Assembly: GCA_948896875.1 (NCBI GenBank)
Contig: CAQUWW010000056.1
Coordinates: forward strand, 3,935-17,578
Direction of reading: 5' to 3'
Length of the DNA stretch: 13,644 nucleotides
DNA from: an uncultured Acetatifactor sp.
Lineage (GTDB): Bacteria; Bacillota; Clostridia; Lachnospirales; Lachnospiraceae
How positions within the stretch are numbered: the first letter of the stretch is position 1; each line of letters begins with the position of its first letter. The notes under the pieces are model-generated. The model ran no database searches. It was given only the letters and a program-made list of their open reading frames with translations, and was not told where the DNA came from. Shown here in pieces: positions 6,856 to 13,545 of this stretch. Both the position numbers and the translations under genes were made by a program.

Positions 6856-7650
6856 TCAGAACAATTCATCCAGCAGGATATAATATTTCAGCCTCTCATA
6901 GTCCGGCTCCATGCCCAACTGCTCAAACAGTCTCTCCGCCCGAAACCCTTCATATACTTTACCGCCGTATCTCCCGCTGTAATTGTGGCTGAGACTGCGG
7001 AATGCCAGCGCTATATCCATCCATTTGTCCGCGGTTCCCGTCTTGCCCAGATCGATAAATCCGCCGGGCTTTTCCTTTTCTGCAAAAATATTCGGGAGAC
7101 AGAAATCCCCATGGGAAAGGACGATTTCCTCCGTTGGCCGGTTCTCTTCCAGCCATTCCAGCAAATGTTCGGGACTTTGGAACCCGCCTTCCCCAAAGGT
7201 TTCCGGCTCTACATTATCCATGTCCACCAGACCATTTTCCACATTGTATCTGGCCATCTGCAGTTTTCTGTCCAGATCGTTGACACACGGACAGTCAGAA
7301 ATGTCCACACGCCACAGCATCTGCAGACTTTCCGCCAAAATGCAGACCAGCAGTTCCGGATTTTTCATATATGATTCGTCGCAAAGCATTTTCCCCGGAA
7401 GTCTTGTCATCAGAAGCCAGTTTTTCCCATCTTCCTCTTCGCAGGCAAGCACTTCTGGAACAGGCAGCTTTCCCTGCAGCCACCGCATCATCCGGCATTC
7501 ATTGGCGGCCTCTCCCATCCTGTCTGCGGCCTGCACTTTTAATACCATATCGTCATACAAAAGGATTTTCGAATCCGACATTCCCGTGTGATCTGTACGA
7601 AACGCTCTGTCCTGCGTTAATTTCCGTATCTTTTCCGGTATTTCCACCAT
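6856..7650 (-). CDS. APH(3')-like aminoglycoside phosphotransferase family protein
   Basis: Predicted ATP-dependent small-molecule kinase of the APH(3') family, 264 residues, the same length as APH(3')-IIIa as remembered. Visible features: DHTGMSDSKI nucleotide loop near 20-29, VLKV with the ATP-binding Lys at 38, Glu in NECRMMRWL at 51, and LPVPEVLACEEEDG hinge. The catalytic loop LSHGDFCLPN has D182 and N187, with metal-binding D200 in GFIDLGKTGTADKW. The C-terminus KYYILLDELF closely resembles APH(3')-IIIa. All key catalytic residues are present. ATG 7650 is preferred: GAGGAGGGG lies upstream and homology begins here. A GTG at 7695 would add 15 residues without family support. It follows pyrF by 132 nt with no clear terminator between, so co-transcription is possible. 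True substrate unknown; aminoglycoside resistance is plausible but unproven. Confidence 0.9.
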   Translation of the reverse strand: MVEIPEKIRKLTQDRAFRTDHTGMSDSKILLYDDMVLKVQAADRMGEAANECRMMRWLQGKLPVPEVLACEEEDGKNWLLMTRLPGKMLCDESYMKNPELLVCILAESLQMLWRVDISDCPCVNDLDRKLQMARYNVENGLVDMDNVEPETFGEGGFQSPEHLLEWLEENRPTEEIVLSHGDFCLPNIFAEKEKPGGFIDLGKTGTADKWMDIALAFRSLSHNYSGRYGGKVYEGFRAERLFEQLGMEPDYERLKYYILLDELF

Positions 7651-7782
7651 CTCCTTTCTCCCCTCCTCTGCATCCCATTTGAATCCTTTTCCCACGGGCC
7701 GCTTTACACTTCCATTCCCTTTTTCCCTATGCCACTATTTCCTCCTGATTCCCGCTCTGGAGAAGTTCGGAAAATGAACTCT

Positions 7783-8751
7783 CTATACCCGGTTCTCCAA
7801 GGCGGAAGCGATATCCCGCCTCATTTCCAGCACTGCTTCCCGGGCGGCCTCCGCATAGCCGACCTCTCCGAAACGGGCATATTTTTCCTGCTGATACGCA
7901 GCAATGATGCCTCTGGAAGAATTTATAATGGCTCCCAACCCATCCTCATTAAAGAAATGCACCAGGTCCGCGCCTTTACCGCCCTGAGCGCCGTACCCCG
8001 GGACCAGAATCAAAGTCCTTGGCATGATTTTCCGAAGAATCTTTCCCTGCTCCGGATAAGTGGCGCCCACCACGGCACCCACATAGCTGTAATCGCCGGA
8101 CTCAGGCATACATTCCGCTCCCCAGACCGCCACCTGACTGCCCACAATCTCGTAAACGGGCCTGGCCTCTGCCTCTCCGGAAGCGCTGCTGTCCTCTGTT
8201 CTCACCAGTCGATCCTGCAGTTCGCCGCTGCTGGGGTTAGAGGTTTTCACAAGCACGAAAATTCCCTTGTGCTCCTCTTTGCATATGTTCATAAAAGGTC
8301 TGACTCCATCGGAGCCAAGATAAGGGTTCACTGTGACAAAATCTTCATCAAAAGCAGTACATAAGCTGCTTCCCACCTGTACCCTTCCCAGGTGTCCCAC
8401 CGCATAGGCTTCGGAAGTGGAACCGATATCCCCTCTCTTAATGTCACCGATTACCACCAGATCTTTTTCCTTACAGTAATTCACTGTTTTCTGAAAAGCA
8501 ATCAGCCCTGGAATGCCGAACTGCTCATACATGGCAATCTGCGGCTTTACTGCAGGAACCAGATCACAGATGGCATCCACAATCCCCTTATTATACTGCC
8601 ATATGGCCTCCGCCGCTCCCTCCAGTGTCTCTCCGTACTCCGCAAAAGCTGCCCGGCGGATCTGTTCCGGCACAAATTTCATCATGGGATCCAGTCCTAC
8701 CACAATGGGAGCCTTTGTCTTCTGAATTTTCGCTATCAGTTTGTTGATCAT
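7783..8751 (-). CDS. pyrF: Orotidine 5'-phosphate decarboxylase, type 2
   Basis: Cytosolic enzyme that decarboxylates OMP to UMP, the last step of de novo pyrimidine synthesis; 322 residues, typical of the longer type 2 PyrF. An N-terminal strand gives VVGLDPMMKFVP (17-28). The catalytic motif DIKRGDIGSTSEAYA (103-117) supplies the Lys and Asp residues of the active site. Further along are VNPYLGSDGVRPF near 141-153, LVKTSNPSS and the phosphate-binding PGYGAQGG near 251-258. ATG 8751 follows AAGGAG with 8-nt spacing; a longer reading from 8808 has no support. No other pyr gene adjoins it here. It has its own promoter with a leader of about 145 nt; no PyrR-type binding loop was recognised. Confidence 0.95.
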   Translation of the reverse strand: MINKLIAKIQKTKAPIVVGLDPMMKFVPEQIRRAAFAEYGETLEGAAEAIWQYNKGIVDAICDLVPAVKPQIAMYEQFGIPGLIAFQKTVNYCKEKDLVVIGDIKRGDIGSTSEAYAVGHLGRVQVGSSLCTAFDEDFVTVNPYLGSDGVRPFMNICKEEHKGIFVLVKTSNPSSGELQDRLVRTEDSSASGEAEARPVYEIVGSQVAVWGAECMPESGDYSYVGAVVGATYPEQGKILRKIMPRTLILVPGYGAQGGKGADLVHFFNEDGLGAIINSSRGIIAAYQQEKYARFGEVGYAEAAREAVLEMRRDIASALENRV

Positions 8752-8902
8752 TTTCTGTTCTCCTTTTTGTTTCCTGTATTTTGTTGTGATTGGTATCGTT
8801 CCATGCATTCAGTGCGCTCAAGTATGGCTTGCATCTTTTGGTATGAGACGGCAGCATTTCCTGTCCATTTATGTGGTTTTGTACCACTTTCTTTCGTTTT
8901 CT

Positions 8903-8931
8903 ATCATAACATACCCCTTTCTTTATTACAA
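8903..8931 (-). promoter_or_regulatory. Predicted sigma-A promoter of pyrF
   Basis: Minus-strand -35 TTGTAA (8926-8931), exact 17-bp spacer and -10 TATGAT (8903-8908, five of six match). Predicted start near 8896. A small hairpin, GTGGT/ACCAC, lies close to the resulting 5' end. Confidence 0.65.
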
Positions 8932-8954
8932 CGTATTTTAACTCCCAATCCACG

Positions 8955-8987
8955 CTGTCCGCATGCCTGTCGCAATCATCCGGACAG
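8955..8987. repeat. Inverted repeat CTGTCCG / CGGACAG upstream of the MFS promoter
   Basis: Perfect 7-bp arms separated by 19 nt, ending 13 bp before the candidate -35 of the transporter gene. The position suits a regulator site, but a 7-bp repeat can arise by chance. Confidence 0.3.
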
Positions 8988-9000
8988 AGAAAGGAACCAC

Positions 9001-9029
9001 TTGCATTTTTCCAGATTAGCGAGTAAAAT
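9001..9029 (+). promoter_or_regulatory. Candidate promoter of the MFS transporter gene
   Basis: -35 TTGCAT (9001-9006), 17-bp spacer and -10 TAAAAT (9024-9029, five of six match). Several other A/T-rich hexamers follow, so the exact promoter is uncertain. Confidence 0.4.
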
Positions 9030-9104
9030 AACATGTGAAAAAATATAAAGAAAGTATAAAAGCTTTCTATTATTCAAAATTCATAAAAAGAAACGAGGTA
9101 CAAC

Positions 9105-10400
9105 ATGAAAAGCGAAAACAAATGGATACGCGCCGCGATTCCGGCGCTGCTGCTTCACTGCAGCATAGGTACTGTCTACTGCTGGTCCATCTTCAGTCAG
9201 GAAATCGCCGATTACATCGGATTCTCCAAAGGCGCGACGGAATGGGCCTTCAGCTTTGCCATTTTCTTCCTGGGTATGTCAGCCGCGTTCCTGGGCAATG
9301 TAGTGGAAAAGGACATCCACAAATCCTCTCTGATTGCGGCGATCTGCTTTGCCTGCGGTATGGCCGGCACCGGATTTTTCATCTATTATGGCGGGCAGCA
9401 TCCGGGCAGTATTGTGTCACTGATTGGGATCTACATCTGTTATGGTTTCATCATGGGAATCGGCCTGGGTACCGGTTATCTCTCTCCGGTGAAGACGCTG
9501 ATGCTCTGGTTCGAGGACAGAAAAGGTCTGGCCACCGGACTTGCGGTTGCAGGATTCGGTGCGGCAAAGGCCATTGCAAGTCCTATCATGCAGGCCATGC
9601 TGGACAATCTGGGAGAAGGCGGCATCTACCAGATGTTCCTGATTCTTGCCGTGGTTTATTTCATCATGATGTTCGCGGGACATCTGCTTCTGAAAAAACC
9701 TTCCTCCTGGCATGAACCTCAGAAGACCGAAAAGGGAAAAAGCATGCTGGATGTCATCAAGACCAGGCCCATCACCAATTACATAGGGATCTGGCTGATG
9801 TTCTACATCAATATCACCTGCGGTCTCGCCCTGATTTCTCAGGAGAAAATGATTGTAAAATGTATCGGTCTTGCCGGCGCCGCCGGACTGATCTCCACCG
9901 TTTCCGCTGTCTTCAATGCGGGCGGACGTCTGGGTTTCTCCGCATGGGCTGACACTATGAAGGACAGAAATACCATCTACAAGCTGATTTTCATCCTCTC
10001 CATTGCGTTTACAGGTATCGTAATGCTGACAAGCGGAATTAAAAACGGCGATGGAAATGTTCTGCTTATTATCCTGGTACTGGGTCTGATCTTCGTCGTA
10101 AATGCAGGCTACGGCGGCGGTTTCTCCAATGTGCCCACGTTGCTGTCCGACCATTACGGTATGGGCAATATCAGCGCCATACATGGCCTGACCCTCTCCG
10201 CCTGGGCCATCGCAGGCCTTACGGGCAACCAGATGGCCAACTGGATTGTGGAACACACAGGGGAGAAGGAAACGATACATGACATTGTGGTGAATCCCAC
10301 GGGATATCAGAATGTATTGTATGTCACCATTGTATTGTATATCGTTGCACTGCTGATCAGTTTGTTCCTGGTTCATCCTATGAAAGAACAGAAGAAATAA
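9105..10400 (+). CDS. OFA-family MFS transporter
   Basis: Twelve-helix major facilitator of 431 residues in the oxalate/formate antiporter (OFA) group. It begins WIRAAIPALLLHCSIGTVYCW, a typical OFA first helix. The segment GTGYLSPVKTLMLWFEDRKG followed by LATGLAVAGFGAAKA matches the family signature between helices 4 and 5 (Pro-x-x-x-Leu, Trp-Phe, Asp-Arg-Lys-Gly, Ala-Thr-Gly). Hydrophobic segments recur through to a final helix near 403-424, and the protein ends MKEQKK. GAGGT with 5-nt spacing supports the start. It is a single-gene unit with its own terminator, and the only plus-strand gene here. Members move small organic anions; neither oxalate nor formate genes lie nearby, so the substrate is unknown. 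Confidence 0.92.
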   Translation: MKSENKWIRAAIPALLLHCSIGTVYCWSIFSQEIADYIGFSKGATEWAFSFAIFFLGMSAAFLGNVVEKDIHKSSLIAAICFACGMAGTGFFIYYGGQHPGSIVSLIGIYICYGFIMGIGLGTGYLSPVKTLMLWFEDRKGLATGLAVAGFGAAKAIASPIMQAMLDNLGEGGIYQMFLILAVVYFIMMFAGHLLLKKPSSWHEPQKTEKGKSMLDVIKTRPITNYIGIWLMFYINITCGLALISQEKMIVKCIGLAGAAGLISTVSAVFNAGGRLGFSAWADTMKDRNTIYKLIFILSIAFTGIVMLTSGIKNGDGNVLLIILVLGLIFVVNAGYGGGFSNVPTLLSDHYGMGNISAIHGLTLSAWAIAGLTGNQMANWIVEHTGEKETIHDIVVNPTGYQNVLYVTIVLYIVALLISLFLVHPMKEQKK

Positions 10401-10413
10401 GATTCCATTCAAG

Positions 10414-10441
10414 AAGGGGCTGCGTGGGCAGCCCCTTTTTT
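10414..10441 (+). terminator. Rho-independent terminator of the MFS gene
   Basis: Perfect 10-bp stem AAGGGGCTGC/GCAGCCCCTT with loop GTGG, then a run of U. It fills the gap between the converging transporter and M56 genes and touches the M56 stop codon. The same stem could act on the minus strand, but that tail (TTCTTG) is poor. Confidence 0.9.
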
Positions 10442-12468
10442 CACATCTCTAATCCATAAGATTCAACTTTCCAGCCTTCCGCCTCCTTCACCATGGATAT
10501 CCACAGATATTCCAGAGAATCCGCTGACGTGGATGGCCTGAATTCCACCCAGATATCCACGCTGTCTCCCACGGCCTTTTCCTCCATGTCCGTTCCCTTT
10601 ACGGCCAGCATCTCCGCTTCCTGCGCCACATGCCCATCCTGTCCGTCGGGAAAGACTTCCGGCTCTTCGGCATAGTCGGCAGTCAGATATTGCTTTAAAG
10701 CATCCCTGTCTCCCGCCAGGTATGCGTCCCAGAATGCCAGTGCCGTCTGCTCCGCCAGTTTTCCGTCCTCCGTCCGGTCTGTGGTATCTTTCGGCCAGAC
10801 TTGGGTATTCTCCGGCAATGTCCCTGTATTTCCCGGCAGTGTTCCCGTACCTTCTTCCGATAGTATCCCGAAATTCGCGGCTATTGCGGACAGAAGCCTT
10901 TCAAACCCTTCGATATATTCCGGGTCATCAGGATAGGTATGGTTGAAACACATGATTCGATCTCCGCTTTTTCTAATGTGTACATAAAATAACCTGTCCG
11001 AGTCCTCTTTCCGCAGGATTCCCTCCACTTCCGTACGGGAATATCCGTCCTCCATATATCGCGCTTCCGCCTGCTCCCATGTGCTTTCTCCGCAGTCGTT
11101 TACCCAGAACTGTACACTTTCATTGGCCTCCCACATCCAGGCATCCGGTGCGTGGACCCAGCCTTCCTCAGGAATCAACAGATAAAAGCCATCGCCGATG
11201 TACAGATACGCAGGTTCCTTCACTTCCATGCCTTCTGCGGTGTAATTAAGCGTATATTCTGCTGTTCCCGTATGAGTTGTATCCATTTCTTTATCGTTTT
11301 CCTTTATCCCATTTTCTGTCTTATTATCGCCATCTGCTTCACCGGTATTTACAGGATCCGGCGCTTCCGGATCAGTGGACACAGTACTTCTTTGCTGCAT
11401 ATATTCCTTTGGCGGATCCATCGGCACATCTTCCGATATTGCCGGTTCGTTTCCGGACAGTGCCGTATCGGCTTCCGCCGCTTCCGCATTCCGAGCGGAT
11501 GTGGCAAATACCAGAATAACGCATATGACAAGCACCGTTGCCGCACCGATGGTGGAATATGTCATCTTTTTATACTTCATGATAGATTTTATTCTCTCTT
11601 CTATTGCGCTTTTGCTGAATCCATTGTAAAGGGGCATCAGAACCCCTTTTTTCTCCTCCATGCCAATCAATGCCATGGCATATCCTGCTCTCGCCTGTTC
11701 TCCAAATCGGCAAAGAACGCCCTCGTCGCAGGCAAGTTCTATATCTCTGTTCAGCAATACGGCCATAAGCCAGACCAGCGGATGGAACCAATACATACAC
11801 AGGGTTGTCAGCATCATCAGCTTTATAGCCGCATCATAATGACAGATATGGATATACTCATGCTGCAGAACATATTCCAGCGTCCGTTTTTCCTCCCACA
11901 CAATTCTCTCCGGCAACAAGATTACCGGTCGAAATATCCCGTACGTCAATGGAGCGGTAATCCCCCGTGCCTTTCTCACAGAAATTACTCCGCCTCTTCT
12001 GCGGCCGCCCAGCCACTGACGCATCCAATCGCTGTCCACAGGAACCGCCTTTCGAAATCTTCTCATACAGCGAACATACACCGATACAAAAAACAGGGCA
12101 CACAGAACCGCTCCCACACACCAGACCACCCACAACATCGGCACTCTCTGTCCTCCGATAACGGATATCCCATTTCCCGAAGTAAATTCCCGGATTCCCG
12201 TCCAGACAGGCACAGCCCCTGTCGGAACCATCTCCTGGGGTTTTCCCGAAGCAAAAGGAACCTGTCCGAGTACCTCCGTCTCCTTTTGCAGAAGGGAATA
12301 CACGCTGAATACGGAGGAAAAAGAAACGGGAAGCAGCAGGCGTACCATGGCCACCCCCCATAAAATCGGGAAAGTCCTCCTGGGCAGCTTATTCCGCAAC
12401 AGTCCCCTGACTGTCAGAATCACCAATATCAAAACCCCGCCGTACAGGCTTCTCTCCATCAAATCCAT
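10441..12468 (-). CDS. BlaR1/MecR1-like M56 metallopeptidase with unusual C-terminal sensor
   Basis: Membrane zinc protease of 675 residues, expected to inactivate the BlaI-type repressor encoded just upstream. Helices lie near 8-24, 32-57, 110-132 and 304-323. The M56 catalytic region between helices 3 and 4 has HEYIH (203-207) with the third ligand region DIELACDE (242-249). After the last helix the protein lacks a penicillin-binding sensor (no SxxK, SxN or KTG series). It has a Thr/Asp/Glu-rich linker, a domain near 400-535, a linker with TGTLPGN/TGTLPEN repeats, and a last domain (about 570-675) with an NTF2/DUF4829-like look (AFWDAYLAGDRDALKQYLTA). ATG 12468 lies 10 nt after GGGAGG and 7 nt past the blaI stop; a start at 12495 would overlap blaI and lacks a good site. 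No beta-lactamase gene is adjacent. Confidence 0.88.
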   Translation of the reverse strand: MDLMERSLYGGVLILVILTVRGLLRNKLPRRTFPILWGVAMVRLLLPVSFSSVFSVYSLLQKETEVLGQVPFASGKPQEMVPTGAVPVWTGIREFTSGNGISVIGGQRVPMLWVVWCVGAVLCALFFVSVYVRCMRRFRKAVPVDSDWMRQWLGGRRRGGVISVRKARGITAPLTYGIFRPVILLPERIVWEEKRTLEYVLQHEYIHICHYDAAIKLMMLTTLCMYWFHPLVWLMAVLLNRDIELACDEGVLCRFGEQARAGYAMALIGMEEKKGVLMPLYNGFSKSAIEERIKSIMKYKKMTYSTIGAATVLVICVILVFATSARNAEAAEADTALSGNEPAISEDVPMDPPKEYMQQRSTVSTDPEAPDPVNTGEADGDNKTENGIKENDKEMDTTHTGTAEYTLNYTAEGMEVKEPAYLYIGDGFYLLIPEEGWVHAPDAWMWEANESVQFWVNDCGESTWEQAEARYMEDGYSRTEVEGILRKEDSDRLFYVHIRKSGDRIMCFNHTYPDDPEYIEGFERLLSAIAANFGILSEEGTGTLPGNTGTLPENTQVWPKDTTDRTEDGKLAEQTALAFWDAYLAGDRDALKQYLTADYAEEPEVFPDGQDGHVAQEAEMLAVKGTDMEEKAVGDSVDIWVEFRPSTSADSLEYLWISMVKEAEGWKVESYGLEM

Positions 12469-12475
12469 ATTCCTT

Positions 12476-12835
12476 TTACCTCCCTTCTTCCACAATCCTC
12501 TTCAATCTGTCGATCTGCTCTGCGGAAAGCTTTTTCCTGTTCAGCAGAGAAGCAAACAGCAGATCTGCGGATCCCTCATAAATTTTGTCAATCAGCTCAT
12601 CTGTCTCCGCCGCCTGGACCTCCTCCCTGGAAATCAGCGCATGGCACAGAAAATTCGGTTCCCGGCGCTCAATGGCCCCTTTCCCGATGCATTTCTTGAT
12701 TACGGTATAGGTGGTGTTAATATTCCAGCCTGTATCCGCATTTAAAATGTCCGATATACGCTTCGCAGTGGTGTCACCTTCTCTCCAGAGTACATTCATC
12801 ACTTTCAGCTCCGAGTCAAAAAGTTTTATATTCAT
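12476..12835 (-). CDS. BlaI/MecI/CopY-family transcriptional repressor
   Basis: Winged-helix repressor of 119 residues, expected to bind its own promoter as a dimer and to be released by the M56 protease encoded next. The DNA-binding domain (about 5-70) has FDSELKVMNVLWREGDTTAK, then RISDILNADTGWNINTTYTV with recognition-helix Thr-Thr-Tyr-Thr, and KCIGKGAIERRE in the wing. The C-terminal dimer region holds ADLLFASLLNRKKLSAEQID. The Asn-Phe cleavage site of staphylococcal BlaI appears not to be kept (Ser-Leu at the position I align to it, which is uncertain). ATG 12835 is preferred because GGGAGG lies 7 nt upstream; ATG 12856 sits inside an operator and lacks a ribosome site. Three operators overlap its promoter. 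The regulon may include genes outside the window. Confidence 0.92.
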   Translation of the reverse strand: MNIKLFDSELKVMNVLWREGDTTAKRISDILNADTGWNINTTYTVIKKCIGKGAIERREPNFLCHALISREEVQAAETDELIDKIYEGSADLLFASLLNRKKLSAEQIDRLKRIVEEGR

Positions 12836-12856
12836 CCTGATCCCTCCCGGCTTCAT

Positions 12857-12870
12857 ACTATTGCAATAGT
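12857..12870. promoter_or_regulatory. BlaI-type operator 1
   Basis: Perfect 14-bp palindrome ACTATTGCAATAGT, centre 12863.5, lying downstream of the predicted transcription start of blaI, where a bound repressor would block elongation. Confidence 0.75.
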
Positions 12871-12882
12871 TTGTATGTTTCT

Positions 12883-12911
12883 ATACTATCACAATAGTTT
12901 CCTGTTGTCAA
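12883..12911 (-). promoter_or_regulatory. Promoter of blaI-blaR1
   Basis: Perfect -35 TTGACA (12906-12911 on the minus strand), exact 17-bp spacer and -10 TAGTAT (12883-12888, four of six). Predicted start near 12876. Operator 2 covers the -10, operator 3 abuts the -35 and operator 1 lies just downstream, so repressor bound to any of them should block transcription. Confidence 0.75.
12885..12898. promoter_or_regulatory. BlaI-type operator 2
   Basis: ACTATCACAATAGT, same half-sites as operators 1 and 3 with one arm mismatch; centre 12891.5. Overlaps the -10 of the blaI promoter. Confidence 0.7.
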
Positions 12912-12933
12912 TACTATTTCAATAGTATTGACA
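12906..12933. promoter_or_regulatory. BlaI-type operator 3 in an extended 28-bp palindrome
   Basis: The core ACTATTTCAATAGT (12913-12926, centre 12919.5) sits in a perfect palindrome with 13-bp arms (TGTCAATACTATT and its complement) around TC. The arms create TTGACA on both strands: the minus one is the blaI -35; the plus one has no good -10 and no gene downstream. Confidence 0.75.
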
Positions 12934-13024
12934 AATATTCAAATGGGTACAGTATGCCGCATCATACTTCCATGTGAAAATCTTGCATATATGGTTTTTC
13001 AAATTTATGCGGGCCTGCGCATAT

Positions 13025-13062
13025 AAAAATGCCCGAATTCCCTTTTTACGGCAATTCGGACA
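13025..13062 (-). terminator. Rho-independent terminator of the hypA operon
   Basis: On the minus strand TGTCCGAATT (13053-13062) pairs with AATTCGGGCA (13030-13039) with one G-U pair, and the tail is TTTTTATAT. It lies 17 bp after the hypA stop codon and separates hypA from blaI. Confidence 0.85.
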
Positions 13063-13079
13063 CTCTCTCCACTCTGTAA

Positions 13080-13424
13080 TTAATACACTCCTATTTCTTT
13101 GATCAAAAATTCATTTCCACGCAGCAGATAGGTATGTTCGCTGCCGCAGTGGGGGCATATCTTCGCGTACTGTACTGTGGGATACTCCTGTTTACAATCC
13201 TCGCAGAAGGAGACGCCGTCAATCTGTTCGATCACCAGCTCCGCTTCCTCCATGACAGGCTCCTTTTTTCTTGCCCAGTTCCAACAGTCGATGAGATAGT
13301 CATGGAGGATTCCCGATACCTCGCCGATCTGCAGAGTGACGGAGGCCACCTTCTCCACCCCGTTCTCCTCCGCCACCTGCTTTACATCTTTCACCACATA
13401 AAATACGACTCCAAGTTCATGCAT
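13080..13424 (-). CDS. hypA: HypA nickel metallochaperone for hydrogenase/urease maturation
   Basis: Nickel chaperone of 114 residues, the usual family length. It hands Ni to [NiFe]-hydrogenase or urease together with the GTPase HypB. The N-terminus MHELG supplies the Met-His-Glu nickel site; position 5 is Gly where many members have Ser. The zinc domain shows FCEDC (C74, C77) and ICPHCGS (C90, C93). The core keeps VTLQIGEVSGI and the end NEFLIKEI. AGGAAG 4 nt upstream supports the start. It is the last gene of an operon that enters from the right and ends at the terminator 13025-13062. No hypB, hydrogenase or urease gene is visible, so its client lies outside the window or elsewhere in the genome. 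Confidence 0.93.
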   Translation of the reverse strand: MHELGVVFYVVKDVKQVAEENGVEKVASVTLQIGEVSGILHDYLIDCWNWARKKEPVMEEAELVIEQIDGVSFCEDCKQEYPTVQYAKICPHCGSEHTYLLRGNEFLIKEIGVY

Positions 13425-13545
13425 GTCTCTTCCTGCTCTCTTCCGTGCCGCCGGCTGTGTCTTTCTCCTGCGCGCCGGACAATATCTCCATACCTTCCAT
13501 CTGTTCCGGAAGCTGCTCTGCCTTACCTTCTGTGCATCGACAGAA

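Larger units (their letters stand above)
8752..9104. other. Divergent intergenic region between pyrF and the MFS gene
   Basis: Non-coding stretch of 353 nt with a minus-strand promoter for pyrF and a plus-strand candidate promoter for the transporter. It also holds a 5-bp hairpin (8873-8887) near the predicted 5' end of the pyrF mRNA, and an inverted repeat CTGTCCG/CGGACAG at 8955-8987. No coding sequence or known RNA was seen. Confidence 0.7.

Noticed and set aside
9417..10412. Minus-strand open frame of 331 codons antisense to the MFS gene
   Set aside because: The plus frame encodes a clear OFA transporter with ribosome site and terminator; the antisense product is His/Gln/Asp-rich with no recognisable domain.
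10980..11020. LPxNT-like motifs in the M56 protein linker as a possible sortase signal
   Set aside because: They encode LPGNT/LPENT in an internal repeat of the linker (at about 10800-10850), not a C-terminal LPxTG followed by a hydrophobic stretch and positive tail.
11152..12363. Plus-strand open frame of 403 codons antisense to the M56 gene
   Set aside because: Shadow of the M56 protease frame, which has catalytic motifs and membrane helices; the antisense product has an odd His/Arg/Ser-rich composition.
12906..12933. 28-bp perfect palindrome as a possible transposon end or terminator
   Set aside because: It has no U-tract, matches two other ACTATT/AATAGT sites at fixed spacing, and contains the -35 of blaI, so an operator explains it.
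12943..13026. 27-codon plus-strand frame between blaI and hypA, with TTGACA just upstream
   Set aside because: No ribosome site, no good -10, and the TTGACA is explained by the symmetry of operator 3.
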